Assembly: GCF_002013895.1 (NCBI RefSeq)
Contig: NZ_MAFQ01000001.1
Coordinates: 434,001 to 498,000, forward strand
Direction of reading: 5' to 3'
From: Mycobacteroides franklinii
GTDB lineage: Bacteria; Actinomycetota; Actinomycetes; Mycobacteriales; Mycobacteriaceae
Length of the DNA stretch: 64,000 bases
In this document: positions 9,754 through 20,252 of the stretch, in pieces
Position numbering within the stretch: the first letter of the stretch is position 1
Layout of the letters: every line of letters begins with the position of its first letter
Notes under the pieces: model-generated
Told to the model about the DNA's origin: nothing
Database searches by the model: none
What the model saw: only the letters and a program-made list of their open reading frames with translations
Program-made: the position numbers and the translations under genes

Positions 9754-10347
9754 TCAATCGAAGATTGCCGACACCTGGCGGCCCATGCGCGAGATGTAGT
9801 CGATGAGCTCGTCGCGGCTGATGGCCAGATCTCCGCGCAGATAGTCGATGATGGCGCCCGAGGCGGCGCCGACGAGCGATACCGACAGGAAGCGGCGGCG
9901 TCCCGGATCATCGACGTCGATCAGCGCCTTCTCGGCAAGTGAGGCGAAGGCAAGGGAACCCGCGAACCCGGCGCTGCCGAGGGTCGGCTCGGTGAACGGG
10001 GCCACCATCAGGATGCGTCCGTAGACGGGGTTGTCGACAGTGGCCCCGATGAAGGTCTCCACTGCGCGAGTCTCCAAATCTTCGCCCTCTGCGGCGAATT
10101 CGGTGACAACTCGCATCACCGATTCGAGCACGTCCTGGTACACCGCACGCACGAAGTCGTCTCGGTCACCGAACTCTTCGTAGAAATTGCGTTCGGACAC
10201 ACCGGAAGATCGACACACGGTGCGGATGGTCAGGGCCGGCCCGTCGATGGCGCCGAGCGCGGCGATACCCGCGTCGAGCAGTGCGCGTCGACGCGTCGCT
10301 CGACGCTCCTCGGGAGTGGTTCCCGCCCATTGCCTTCTGGCTGCCAT
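9754..10347 (-). CDS. TetR-family transcriptional regulator in the pncB-pncA cluster
   Basis: 197 residues. The N-terminal TetR DNA-binding domain covers roughly residues 18-70, with the helix-turn-helix around LTIRTVCRSSGVSERNFYEEF. The remainder is an all-helical ligand-binding and dimerisation half. It sits 18 bp after pncB and 25 bp before pncA on the same strand, so co-transcription is likely, and it could respond to an NAD-pathway metabolite. That role is inferred from position only. No inverted repeat is obvious just upstream, and M. tuberculosis has no equivalent gene between dinG and pncB1 as I recall the order. Confidence 0.82.
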   Translation of the reverse strand: MAARRQWAGTTPEERRATRRRALLDAGIAALGAIDGPALTIRTVCRSSGVSERNFYEEFGDRDDFVRAVYQDVLESVMRVVTEFAAEGEDLETRAVETFIGATVDNPVYGRILMVAPFTEPTLGSAGFAGSLAFASLAEKALIDVDDPGRRRFLSVSLVGAASGAIIDYLRGDLAISRDELIDYISRMGRQVSAIFD

Positions 10348-10365
10348 GTGACCTCCGACCCCGAA

Positions 10366-11670
10366 TTATCCCACCAGGCGGGTGACGATCGCAGCATCCC
10401 CGTGGGAAAGGCCCAACCCCTCCCACGGCAGGCTCAACAGTCCGGTGCGTACGCGCTCGCGCGCGTCTTCGAGTGAATCGGTCGCGACGGGCGTGCCGGC
10501 GCGCACCAGCGCGCTCGTCAGTGTCCGGTGCGGCTCGGTGACCATCGGTTGACCGGTGGCCGCGCGGTACACCACTTCTTCGGTGATGGTGCCCGTCGGC
10601 TTGGCGATGCGCAGGGCACACTTGTGACCGCCGTGAGATTCCTTGTGGCTGCTGCGTTTAGCCACGGGGATGCCGTCGATTTCGACGAGCTTGTAGACCA
10701 TGCCGGCGGTCGGTATGCCCGAGCCGGTCACCACCGAGGTGCCCACCCCGTAGATGTCGACGGGCTCGGCGCGTAGCGCCGCGATGGAGTATTCGTCGAG
10801 GTCTCCGGAGACGACAATGCGGGTTCGGTGCGCGCCCAGCGTGTCCAATTGCGCGCGAACCTGCCGGGCCAGCACCCCCAGATCGCCCGAATCGATGCGC
10901 ACCGCTCCGAGTCCGGGTCCTGCCACGGCGATGGCGTTCTCCACTCCTGCGGTGATGTCGTAGGTGTCGACCAGCAAGGTGGTGCCGACGCCGAGCGCCT
11001 CCACCTGGGCCCGAAATGCCTCCCGCTCGGCCTCGCCGGGACTCATGCCGTCCTTGGCGTGCAACAGTGTGAAGGCATGCGCGGCAGTGCCCCGTGCGGG
11101 CACACCGTAGCGGCGCTGCGCCTCCAGATTGGACGTCGACTCGAATCCCGCGAGATAGGCCGCGCGGGCACAGGCCACCGCCGCCAGCTCGTGGGTGCGC
11201 CGAGACCCCATCTCGATGAGCGGGCGGCCCCCGGCCGCCGACACCATGCGGGCGGCAGCCGAGGCGACGGCGCTGTCGTGGTTCAGGATCGACAGGGTCA
11301 GCGTCTCAAGAATGACGCACTCGGCGAAGCTGCCGCGCAGGGTGAGCACGGGGGAGCCGGGGAAGTAGAGCTCGCCCTCGGGGTAGCCGTCGATATCGCC
11401 ACTGAATCGGTATGCGGCGAGGTACTCAAGCGAATCACCGTCCAGAAATGTGGATAGCGATTTCAATTCGTCGGATCCGAATCGGAACTCGGCGAGTGCC
11501 TCGAGCAACCGGCCGGTCCCGGCGACCACCCCGTATCGGCGGCCGTCGGGGAGCCTTCTGGCGAACACTTCGAAGGTGGCGCGACGCCCCGCAGTGCCGT
11601 CGCGTAGTGCTGCGGCAAGCATGGTGAGCTCGTATTTGTCGGTAAGCAATGACGTGGACGGGTGCGTCAT
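10366..11670 (-). CDS. pncB: nicotinate phosphoribosyltransferase PncB
   Basis: 434 residues. PncB joins nicotinate to phosphoribosyl pyrophosphate to form nicotinate mononucleotide, the entry step of the Preiss-Handler NAD pathway. Diagnostic segments are LLTDKYELTML at the N-terminus, the phosphoribosyl region VRIDSGDLGVLARQVRAQLD, and IYGVGTSVVTG. A long open frame continues upstream to 12051, but it overlaps clpS on the other strand; the family N-terminus places the ATG at 11670 (MTHPSTSLLTDKYEL). It heads the minus-strand group with tetR, pncA and dinG, so nicotinamidase and nicotinate phosphoribosyltransferase could be made together. It corresponds to M. tuberculosis pncB1. Confidence 0.94.
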   Translation of the reverse strand: MTHPSTSLLTDKYELTMLAAALRDGTAGRRATFEVFARRLPDGRRYGVVAGTGRLLEALAEFRFGSDELKSLSTFLDGDSLEYLAAYRFSGDIDGYPEGELYFPGSPVLTLRGSFAECVILETLTLSILNHDSAVASAAARMVSAAGGRPLIEMGSRRTHELAAVACARAAYLAGFESTSNLEAQRRYGVPARGTAAHAFTLLHAKDGMSPGEAEREAFRAQVEALGVGTTLLVDTYDITAGVENAIAVAGPGLGAVRIDSGDLGVLARQVRAQLDTLGAHRTRIVVSGDLDEYSIAALRAEPVDIYGVGTSVVTGSGIPTAGMVYKLVEIDGIPVAKRSSHKESHGGHKCALRIAKPTGTITEEVVYRAATGQPMVTEPHRTLTSALVRAGTPVATDSLEDARERVRTGLLSLPWEGLGLSHGDAAIVTRLVG

Positions 11671-11787
11671 GTGCGTCACGTTAGCGGGATGTGCCGGGGT
11701 ATGACCGGCTGCTCGCTGGTCTCGGGCAGTCGCGGGAAACTCAGAACTTCGTACTGACAGAGTTGGCGGTCCCGGTATTCTGGGGCC

Positions 11788-12090
11788 ATGGGTGCGCCGG
11801 CGCGAGCCTTGCCAGGGACTATCGCGGAGAGGTCTGTCGAACATGTCGACCAGACCCAGTCGCCGTGGGTCACCATCGTCTGGGATGACCCGGTGAACCT
11901 GATGAACTACGTCGCCTACGTGTTCCAGCAGCTTTTCGGTTACAGCGAGACAGAGGCCACCAACTTGATGCTGCAGGTCCATCACGAAGGCAAGGCCGTG
12001 GTGTCGTGCGGTGCGCGCGAGTCGATGGAGATCGATGTCAGCAAGCTGCACGCTGCGGGCCTGTGGGCCACCCTGCAGCAGGACCGATGA
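11788..12090 (+). CDS. clpS: ClpS adaptor protein
   Basis: 100 residues. ClpS binds N-degron substrates and delivers them to the ClpC1/ClpP protease. The core carries the family sequence [20 protein letters not shown], which builds the N-end residue pocket, followed by the helix [17 protein letters not shown]. The first 25 residues are a flexible extension that would reach the AAA+ pore. It is divergent from pncB across 117 bp and is followed 11 bp later by the DUF2017 gene, a constant partner of clpS in actinobacteria. Confidence 0.93.
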   Translation: MGAPARALPGTIAERSVEHVDQTQSPWVTIVWDDPVNLMNYVAYVFQQLFGYSETEATNLMLQVHHEGKAVVSCGARESMEIDVSKLHAAGLWATLQQDR

Positions 12091-12101
12091 GCCGCTGATT
12101 C

Positions 12102-12686
12102 GTGCGAAAATGGAAGCGCGTCAACGCCTCCGATGGAATTCGGTTGCGCTCGGAGATGGAGCCGCATGAGGCGGCACTGGTCCAGTCGATGGTCACATCG
12201 ATGCTTGCGATGCTGGACGAGCGCGAATCGGCAGCGCCCAGCGACGAACTGGCACAGCTGACCGGTATTCGTACCGGAAACACCGAGGCCCCCACCGACG
12301 TCACCCTGGGACGGCTCCTGCCGGACTTTCACCGGCCCGACCAGGATGGCACCAGCAGCATCGAGGCGGTCACCGGGCTGAACAGCGCATTGCGCAGTTT
12401 GTACGAGCCGGAGATCATCGATGCCAAACGTGAGGCCGGTCAACGGTTGTTGCGCACACTTCCCACTGACGGCGGACGCTTTGAGCTGTCCGAAGCCGAT
12501 GCGCGGGCGTGGTTGACCGCGTTGAACGATGTGCGGTTGGCGCTGGGGGCGATGCTCGGGATCGACAGCGATGGACCGCAGGAGCTGCCCGTCGACGATC
12601 CGATGGCCGGGCATATGGACATCTACCACTGGCTGACCGTGATGCAGGAGCTGTTGGTGCTCGCGTTGATGGGGAAATCGCCCTGA
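12102..12686 (+). CDS. DUF2017 family protein (Rv1332-like)
   Basis: 194 residues starting at GTG 12102. A mostly helical cytosolic protein of unknown function; the ending with HWLTVMQELLVLALM is typical of DUF2017. An acidic stretch around EPHEAALVQSMVTSMLAMLD follows the basic start. It lies 11 bp after clpS and 19 bp before the P1 peptidase gene, in the order conserved across mycobacteria. A link to Clp proteolysis is only suggested by this context. Confidence 0.85.
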   Translation: MRKWKRVNASDGIRLRSEMEPHEAALVQSMVTSMLAMLDERESAAPSDELAQLTGIRTGNTEAPTDVTLGRLLPDFHRPDQDGTSSIEAVTGLNSALRSLYEPEIIDAKREAGQRLLRTLPTDGGRFELSEADARAWLTALNDVRLALGAMLGIDSDGPQELPVDDPMAGHMDIYHWLTVMQELLVLALMGKSP

Positions 12687-12705
12687 TGGTGAGGAAGTTG
12701 CGCAG

Positions 12706-13698
12706 ATGAGCCAGTTCTCTGGGGCGATCACCGACGTTCCGGGAATCCTGGTGGGTCATCACCAGCGGGTGGACGCCGATGCCACCCTTGGATCGGGCTG
12801 GGCCACCGGGACCACCGTGGTGCTGACGCCGCCGGGGACTACGGGCGCTGTCGATGTGCGCGGTGGCGCGCCGGGAACCCGCGAGTCCGATCTACTGGAT
12901 CCCGCCAACACGGTCTCGACTGTCGACGCCGTCGTGCTCACCGGGGGAAGCGCCTACGGACTGGCGGCCGCCGACGGGGTGATGCGCTGGCTGGAGGAGC
13001 GGGGCAGGGGAGTGGCATTGCCCGGTGGCACGGTGCCCATCGTCCCGGGGGCGGTCATCTTCGATCTGCCGGTAGGTGCCTGGAAGGACCGGCCCGACGC
13101 CGAATTCGGCTACCGAGCGGCAGAGCTCGCCGATGATGCGCCCGACTGGGGTGCGGTCGGTGCTGGTGCCGGAGCCAGGGCCGGAACACTCAAGGGCGGC
13201 GTTGGATCGGCCAGTGTGAGCTTGGGCAACGGAATCATCGTCGGTGCCGTCGTCGTTGCGAATCCCGTTGGACTGGTGATCAATCCGGCGACGGGCCTAC
13301 CTTGGACCGCCGATATTCTGTCCGAGCTGAGCGCTCCGCCGGCCGACGAGGTCGAGAAGTTGCGCGGCTTGCCGGACAAATCCGTATCGCTGAACACCAC
13401 GATCGGTGCGGTGGCAACGAATGCCCGCTTGAGTAAGGCGCAGTGCCGCCGTGTCGCCATCGCCGCCCACGACGGGTTGGCCCGGGCCATCAGGCCCGCG
13501 CATACCCCAATGGACGGGGACACGCTGTATGTGCTCGCGACAGGAACGAGCGAGGGTGATGCCGATGCCCTCACTGCCGCGGTGGGGATCGCCGCCGCCG
13601 ACTGTGTCGAGCAGGCTGTGGTGCGCGCGGTGGTGGGCGCCGCGAGCGTGGCCGGAATACCCGCATATCGTGACGTGTTGCCTGGAGCGTTTTCGTAG
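12706..13698 (+). CDS. P1 (S58/DmpA-like) family peptidase, Rv1333-like
   Basis: 330 residues of the DmpA/NylC Ntn-hydrolase family: L-aminopeptidase/D-esterase or amide hydrolases activated by self-cleavage. The expected autoproteolysis site is N230-T231 in VSLNTTIGAVATNARL, the free threonine becoming the nucleophile. Other family segments are TDVPGILVGHH at the N-terminus and LTGGSAYGLAAADGVMRWLEE. The natural substrate is unknown in mycobacteria. It is located in the clpS-DUF2017-peptidase-mec chain. No signal peptide is seen, so it should act in the cytosol. Confidence 0.88.
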   Translation: MSQFSGAITDVPGILVGHHQRVDADATLGSGWATGTTVVLTPPGTTGAVDVRGGAPGTRESDLLDPANTVSTVDAVVLTGGSAYGLAAADGVMRWLEERGRGVALPGGTVPIVPGAVIFDLPVGAWKDRPDAEFGYRAAELADDAPDWGAVGAGAGARAGTLKGGVGSASVSLGNGIIVGAVVVANPVGLVINPATGLPWTADILSELSAPPADEVEKLRGLPDKSVSLNTTIGAVATNARLSKAQCRRVAIAAHDGLARAIRPAHTPMDGDTLYVLATGTSEGDADALTAAVGIAAADCVEQAVVRAVVGAASVAGIPAYRDVLPGAFS

Positions 13699-13735
13699 TG
13701 GCCGTCGCGGCCCCAGAGGGTAGGAAGGACCGGTA

Positions 13736-14149
13736 GTGCTTCGTATACGTGCCGACCTGGTCGACGCCATGGTCAAGCATGCCCGTGCCGACCACCCCGA
13801 CGAGGCGTGTGGGGTGCTGGCGGGTCCGGACGGCTCCGACCGCGCCGAACGGCATGTGGCCATGATCAACGCCGAGCGATCTCCGACTTTTTATCGCTTT
13901 GATTCCGGTGAGCAGCTTCGGGTTTGGCGAGAAATGGATGACGCCGACGAGGTGCCGGTGGTTATCTATCACTCCCACACCGCAACCGAGGCCTACCCCA
14001 GCCGCACCGATATCAACCTGGCCGCGGAGCCCGATGCCCATTACGTCTTGGTGTCCACCCGTGATCCCGAGCAGCACGAGCTGCGCAGCTATCGGATCGT
14101 CGATGGGGTGGTCACCGAAGAGGACATCGCCATCGTCGAGCAGTATTAG
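13736..14149 (+). CDS. mec: Mec, [CysO]-cysteine peptidase (JAMM metalloprotease)
   Basis: 137 residues, GTG start with GGAAGGA upstream. Mec is a zinc JAMM/MPN+ peptidase that releases cysteine from the CysO-cysteine adduct. The JAMM signature is complete: H79-x-H81, S89 and D92 in YHSHTATEAYPSRTD. It is followed by cysO 18 bp downstream and then cysM, so the whole sulfur-carrier-dependent cysteine route is in one transcription unit, as in M. tuberculosis. Confidence 0.94.
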   Translation: MLRIRADLVDAMVKHARADHPDEACGVLAGPDGSDRAERHVAMINAERSPTFYRFDSGEQLRVWREMDDADEVPVVIYHSHTATEAYPSRTDINLAAEPDAHYVLVSTRDPEQHELRSYRIVDGVVTEEDIAIVEQY

Positions 14150-14167
14150 AGAAAAGGACCGTCCACC

Positions 14168-14440
14168 ATGTCGATTCAAGTATCGATCCCGACCATCCTG
14201 CGCGTGCACACTGGCGGTGAGAAGCGTGTCGCGGCAACGGGTTCCACTCTGCAGGCAGTGATCGCGGATCTGGAATCCAACTATTCGGGGATTTCCGACC
14301 GGCTCGTCGATGACGGCAAGCTGCACCGTTTCGTCAACATCTACGTCAACGACGAGGACGTGCGGTTCTCGGGTGGGCTGGACACCGTGATCGCCGATGG
14401 CGATTCGGTCACCATCCTGCCTGCCGTGGCCGGTGGCTAG
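14168..14440 (+). CDS. cysO: CysO sulfur carrier protein
   Basis: 90 residues with a ubiquitin/ThiS-like fold ending in ILPAVAGG. The C-terminal di-glycine is the site that becomes a thiocarboxylate and donates sulfur to O-phosphoserine on CysM. Length and ending match M. tuberculosis CysO. It lies between mec and cysM with short spacers. The enzyme that adenylates and sulfurylates CysO is not in this window. Confidence 0.94.
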   Translation: MSIQVSIPTILRVHTGGEKRVAATGSTLQAVIADLESNYSGISDRLVDDGKLHRFVNIYVNDEDVRFSGGLDTVIADGDSVTILPAVAGG

Positions 14441-16091
<1,651 letters not shown>

Positions 16092-16095
<4 letters not shown>

Positions 16096-16979
16096 GCGGG
16101 CCGAGCGCGGCATCCGACGGTGTTCGCGCGAGCGGATCATCCCCGATCGGGATATTCGATTCGGGGGTCGGCGGATTGACCGTGGCGCGGGCGATCATCG
16201 ATCAGCTACCCGATGAGGACATCGTCTACGTCGGCGATACCGGCAACGGGCCGTACGGTCCGTTGACCATTCCGGAGATCCGTAAGCACGCGCTGGCGAT
16301 CGGCGACGACCTCGTCGAACGCGGGGTGAAAGCGTTGGTGATCGCCTGCAACACGGCATCGGCAGCTTGCCTGCGCGATGCCCGTGAACGGTACGCACCG
16401 GTGCCCGTGATCGAAGTGGTGCTGCCCGCGGTGCGGCGGGCGGTGCACACCACGCACAACAACAAGATTGGTGTCATTGGCACCGAGGCGACCATCGCAT
16501 CGGGTGCTTACCAGGATGCGTTCGCGGCCGCGCGTGACACCGAGATCACGGCGGTGGCGTGTCCGCGTTTCGTCGATTTCGTCGAGCGCGGCATCACCAG
16601 CGGACGGCAGGTACTTCAGCTTGCCGAGGGCTATCTGGAACCGCTGCAGCGGGCACAGGTGGACACCGTGGTGCTGGGCTGCACCCACTATCCGTTGCTG
16701 TCCGGGTTGATCCAATTGGCCATGGGCGAGGACGTGACGCTGGTGTCCAGCGCCGAGGAAACCGCCAAGGACCTGCTACGGGTGCTGTCGGAGCGCGATC
16801 TGCTGCGGCCGCATCCGGACAACCCGAGCACCTCGCATCCGAACCGGATTTTCGAGGCAACCGGCGACCCCGATGCGTTCCGCACTCTGGCGGCCCGATT
16901 CCTCGGCCCGGCTGTGACAGCGGTGCAAACTCGAGCTAGCGGTGTTCCGGGTTACACCGAAATTACGCGGTCCAGTTAG
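16092..16979 (+). CDS. murI: glutamate racemase MurI
   Basis: 295 residues. MurI interconverts L- and D-glutamate for peptidoglycan in the cytosol. Both catalytic cysteines are present: C86 in VIACNTASA and C197 in [11 protein letters not shown]. The N-terminal [16 protein letters not shown] is the family signature. The first 17 residues (SGPSAASDG region) are an extra tail. The GTG start overlaps the rhomboid stop. It is followed after 53 bp by the Rv1339-like gene. Confidence 0.95.
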
Positions 16980-17005
16980 ACACCCCTGCGACCCTCTGCC
17001 GAGAC

Positions 17006-17025
17006 GCTTGCCAGGCGTGGCAAGC
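17006..17025. promoter_or_regulatory. 8-bp perfect inverted repeat upstream of the MBL phosphodiesterase-like gene
   Basis: GCTTGCCA (17006-17013), a GGCG loop and TGGCAAGC (17018-17025) form a perfect 8-bp stem that ends 7 bp before the GTG start of the next gene. No T-run follows. It may be an operator, or an RNA hairpin limiting translation or ending murI transcripts. The arms do not fit the TGTGA-N6-TCACA site of mycobacterial CRP. Confidence 0.45.
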
Positions 17026-17032
17026 TAGGGCT

Positions 17033-17794
17033 GTGCGAGTCACCGTGCTCGGCTGTTCAGGCAGTGTCACCGGACCGGATTCACCGGCATCTGGTTACCT
17101 TCTGACGGCACCGGATGCGCCACCGTTGGTCATCGACTTCGGTGGTGGTGTCTTGGGCTCTCTGCAACGTTTCGCCGATCCCGGATCGGTGTCCGTTCTG
17201 CTGTCGCATCTGCATGCCGATCACTGCCTGGACTTGCCCGGTCTGTTCGTGTGGCGCCGTTATCACCCGAATCCGCCCAAGGGTAAGGCGATCATGTATG
17301 GGCCCGCGGACACCTTGGTGCGCGTCGGTGCGGCCTCTGCCGAGATCGGGGGTGAGGTCGACGATTTCACCGACATCTTTGACCTGTACGCGTGGAGCGA
17401 GGGTGTGCCCGTCCAATTCGGGTCACTCACCGTGACTCCCACCAGGGTGGCGCACCCGCCGGAGTCGTATGGGCTGCGGATCGAGGATGCCTCGGGTGCC
17501 GTCCTGGCCTACAGCGGAGACACCGGCATCTGCGATGCCGTGGTCGAGCTGGCTCGCGATGCCGATGTGTTTCTCTGTGAGGCGTCCTGGACCCATATGC
17601 CGGGACACCGTCCGCCGGACCTTCACCTGTCGGGGACCGAGGCGGGGCAGATCGCGACCCGTGCGGGTGTGAAGGAACTACTGCTCACCCATATCCCGCC
17701 GTGGACCTCGCGCGAGGACGTGATCGCGGAGGCCAAGTCGGCGTTCGACGGACCGGTCCGTGCCGTGGTCGCCGGGGAGAGCATCGACCTGTAG
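17033..17794 (+). CDS. metallo-beta-lactamase-fold hydrolase, Rv1339-like (atypical cAMP phosphodiesterase)
   Basis: 253 residues with the metal-binding HxHxDH signature at H59, H61, D63 and H64 ([14 protein letters not shown]), and further fold motifs in LAYSGDTGI and LLLTHIPPW. Its M. tuberculosis orthologue Rv1339 has been reported as an atypical class II cAMP phosphodiesterase, and changes in it affect drug tolerance. That activity is transferred here from homology and gene position between murI and rphA. Earlier annotations called such proteins MBL-fold hydrolases or RNase Z-like. No signal peptide. Confidence 0.88.
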   Translation: MRVTVLGCSGSVTGPDSPASGYLLTAPDAPPLVIDFGGGVLGSLQRFADPGSVSVLLSHLHADHCLDLPGLFVWRRYHPNPPKGKAIMYGPADTLVRVGAASAEIGGEVDDFTDIFDLYAWSEGVPVQFGSLTVTPTRVAHPPESYGLRIEDASGAVLAYSGDTGICDAVVELARDADVFLCEASWTHMPGHRPPDLHLSGTEAGQIATRAGVKELLLTHIPPWTSREDVIAEAKSAFDGPVRAVVAGESIDL

Positions 17795-17843
17795 GGCTGC
17801 CACTCGGACTCGGCGCCGCCGCGGAGACGATAGGGTCGAAGGC

Positions 17844-18620
17844 GTGTCCAGACGAGAAGACGGCAGACAAGACGACGAGCTGCGCCCGGTAACCATCACC
17901 CGCGGATTCACCGCCCATCCGGCGGGTTCGGTACTCATCGAGTTCGGCCAGACGCGGGTGATGTGCACCGCCAGCGCCACCGAGGGTGTACCCCGCTGGC
18001 GTAAGGGCTCGGGAATGGGTTGGCTGACAGCCGAATACGCGATGCTGCCGGCATCGACGCACACCCGTAGTGACCGCGAATCGGTCAAGGGGCGCGTGGG
18101 CGGTCGTACCCAGGAGATCAGCCGTTTGATCGGACGCTCGCTGCGCGCCTGTATCGACTTGTCGGCGTTGGGGGAGAACACCATTGCCATTGACTGCGAT
18201 GTGTTGCAGGCCGATGGTGGTACCCGCACCGCCGCGATCACCGGTGCCTATGTGGCCCTGGCCGACGCGGTGACGTACCTGGCAGCACACGGCAAGCTGG
18301 CAGATGACGAGCCACTGTCGTGTGCGATCGCCGCCGTAAGTGTCGGCGTGGTAGATGGTCGGGTGCGTGTCGACCTTCCGTACGAAGAGGATTCGCGCGC
18401 CGAGGTGGATATGAACGTGGTGGCCACCGATACCGGCACCCTCGTGGAGGTGCAGGGCACCGGTGAGGGTGCCACCTTCCCGCGGTCTACCCTGGACAAG
18501 TTGCTCGACGCTGCCGTGGGCGCCGCAGATCAGCTGTTCGTCTTGCAGAAGGAAGCACTCGCGTTGCCGTATCCCGGGGTACTGCCCGACGCGCCCCAGA
18601 AAAAGGCATTCGGTTCGTAG
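17844..18620 (+). CDS. rphA: ribonuclease PH
   Basis: 258 residues from the GTG at 17844, which matches the family N-terminus ([21 protein letters not shown]); the frame opens earlier at 17760 but would overlap the preceding gene. RNase PH is a phosphorolytic 3'-5' exoribonuclease that trims tRNA 3' ends. Signature segments are [38 protein letters not shown] and [20 protein letters not shown]. It is followed 12 bp later by rdgB, the usual partner. Confidence 0.94.
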   Translation: MSRREDGRQDDELRPVTITRGFTAHPAGSVLIEFGQTRVMCTASATEGVPRWRKGSGMGWLTAEYAMLPASTHTRSDRESVKGRVGGRTQEISRLIGRSLRACIDLSALGENTIAIDCDVLQADGGTRTAAITGAYVALADAVTYLAAHGKLADDEPLSCAIAAVSVGVVDGRVRVDLPYEEDSRAEVDMNVVATDTGTLVEVQGTGEGATFPRSTLDKLLDAAVGAADQLFVLQKEALALPYPGVLPDAPQKKAFGS

Positions 18621-18632
18621 TAGGCGGGGGCC

Positions 18633-19253
18633 ATGAAAATACTCGTCGCAAGCCGTAATTCGAAGAAGCTCGCGGAGCTTTCACGGGTGCTCGAATCATC
18701 GGGTGTTTCCGGTGTCGAGTTGGTATCGCTGGCCGATGTTCCGGAGTACGAGGAAGCGCCCGAAACGGGCGCGAGCTTTGAGGACAACGCACTGATCAAG
18801 GCGCGCGAGGGCGCCAAGCACACCGGATTGGCCTGTGTTGCCGACGATTCCGGTCTCGCGGTGGACGCGCTGAACTGGATGCCCGGGGTGCTGTCGGCGC
18901 GCTGGAGTGGGCGGCACGGAGACGATGCCGCCAACACCGCGCTGCTGCTCGCACAACTTTCGGACGTGCCCGACGAACGCCGCGGTGCGGCCTTCGTCTC
19001 CGCGTGCGCACTGGTGACACCGGAGGGTGAAGAGGTCGTCGTCGAGGGCCGCTGGAAGGGTTCGATCGCGCGGGTACCCGCGGGGCAGAACGGCTTCGGC
19101 TACGACCCGATCTTCCTTCCCCGCGGTGGCCTCCGGACCGCCGCGGAGTTGACGGCCGAGGAGAAGGACGCGGTATCGCATCGCGGGCGCGCGCTGGCGG
19201 CGTTGCTACCGATGCTGCGCAACTTGGTGAATCTGGGCCGCACCGCGCCGTAG
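18633..19253 (+). CDS. rdgB: non-canonical purine NTP pyrophosphatase RdgB/HAM1
   Basis: 206 residues. It removes ITP, dITP and XTP from the nucleotide pool, preventing their incorporation. Family motifs are LVASRNSKKLAEL, TGASFEDNALIKAR, ADDSGLAVDALN and GQNGFGYDPIF. It is the last gene of the long plus-strand chain from clpS, and is followed by a perfect 28-bp palindrome. Confidence 0.94.
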   Translation: MKILVASRNSKKLAELSRVLESSGVSGVELVSLADVPEYEEAPETGASFEDNALIKAREGAKHTGLACVADDSGLAVDALNWMPGVLSARWSGRHGDDAANTALLLAQLSDVPDERRGAAFVSACALVTPEGEEVVVEGRWKGSIARVPAGQNGFGYDPIFLPRGGLRTAAELTAEEKDAVSHRGRALAALLPMLRNLVNLGRTAP

Positions 19254-19264
19254 TTTCTCCTGGA

Positions 19265-19292
19265 GAGCAGTCCCCCGCGCGGGGGACTGCTC
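19265..19292. terminator. 28-bp perfect palindrome between convergent genes (bidirectional terminator)
   Basis: GAGCAGTCCCCCGC is followed directly by its reverse complement GCGGGGGACTGCTC, giving a 14-bp GC-rich hairpin on either strand. It lies 11 bp after rdgB and 7 bp before the end of the convergent oxidoreductase gene. No T-tract follows, which is common for mycobacterial hairpin terminators, so it probably ends transcription from both sides. Confidence 0.75.
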
Positions 19293-19299
19293 GCGAGGG

Positions 19300-20235
19300 T
19301 TATGGCTGCAGGATGATCTTGCCGCGGGCGTGACCCGTCTGTCCGTACTCGTGGGCCTGGCGAGCTTCGGCCAACGGATAGGTGCGGTCGACGGTGACTT
19401 TCAGTTCGCCGTTGCCCGCCAGGCGGATCAATTCGGGACGCGCTGCGCGCCGGACTTCGGTGCCCGGGTCGGCGCCGGGACCGCCGCCCAGTGCTTTGAA
19501 GCCATCGCTTGCGGCGCGGCCGAATCCGGCGATCGTGGCGATGCGGTCCTTATCGGCGACGAGCGCCAACGAGACGTCGGCGGCCTCATCGGTGCCGACG
19601 AGATCGAGTGCGGCGTCCACGGGCCCGATCGCGCTGACCCGCTCTTGCAAACCGGGGCCGTATTCGACGGGGATCGCGCCGTATCCGCGCAACTGGTCGT
19701 GGCGCGCGGCACTGGCGGTGGCGATCACGGTCGCGCCACGAGCCTTCGCGAGTTGGGTGGCGAGTAGGCCCACGCCGCCCGCGGCGCCGTGGATCAGGAC
19801 GGTGTCGCCCTCGGTGACGTTGGTGGCTTCGAGGAGATGGACCGCGGTCTGTCCGGTGAGGAGGAAGCCGGCGGCCTCGTCGAAGGACAAGCTCGCGGGT
19901 TTCTTGAAGACCTCGTCCGCGGCGGCGATGATCTGATCGGCGTAGCCGCCGATCTGCCCGGCCGCGATGACGTCGTCACCGGGTTTGAGCCCGTCGACAC
20001 CCGGACCGACGGCGGCGACGGTGCCGGAGATTTCGAGCCCCAGGCGCATCGGAAGGTTGTCGGGATCGGTGCCGAAGGCTCCCGAGTACAACTTCCAGTC
20101 GATCGGATTGACGCCGGCGGCCTTGACATCGACGAGGACCTGGCCCTCGCCGGGGCCGTCGAGGGGCACCTCGCGGAGTTCGAGGACGTCGGATGCGCCA
20201 TACGCGGTAGCGACAACTGCATGTGTGGTGGTCAT
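19300..20235 (-). CDS. zinc-independent MDR-superfamily NADP-dependent oxidoreductase (quinone oxidoreductase-like)
   Basis: 311 residues from ATG 20235; a TTG at 20247 is a weaker alternative. It is a medium-chain dehydrogenase/reductase of the quinone-oxidoreductase (QOR) branch: N-terminal GroES-like domain (GVNPIDWKLYSGAF), nucleotide-binding AAGGVGLLATQLAKARGATVIATAS, and a C-terminal NGELKVTVDRTYPLAEARQAHE. No catalytic or structural zinc cysteines are seen, so NADPH-dependent reduction of quinones or enones is likely. Substrate unknown. A strong inverted repeat sits 18 bp upstream and may control it. Confidence 0.87.
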   Translation of the reverse strand: MTTTHAVVATAYGASDVLELREVPLDGPGEGQVLVDVKAAGVNPIDWKLYSGAFGTDPDNLPMRLGLEISGTVAAVGPGVDGLKPGDDVIAAGQIGGYADQIIAAADEVFKKPASLSFDEAAGFLLTGQTAVHLLEATNVTEGDTVLIHGAAGGVGLLATQLAKARGATVIATASAARHDQLRGYGAIPVEYGPGLQERVSAIGPVDAALDLVGTDEAADVSLALVADKDRIATIAGFGRAASDGFKALGGGPGADPGTEVRRAARPELIRLAGNGELKVTVDRTYPLAEARQAHEYGQTGHARGKIILQP

Positions 20236-20252
20236 ACCGCTATCCAAGCCCC

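Noticed and set aside
9729..9911. N-terminal extension of pncA to 9911
   Set aside because: It would overlap the tetR gene, and the family N-terminus MGRALIVVDVQNDF begins at 9728.
11671..12051. N-terminal extension of pncB to 12051
   Set aside because: It lies antisense to clpS and encodes no conserved residues; PncB homologues start at LLTDKYELTML.
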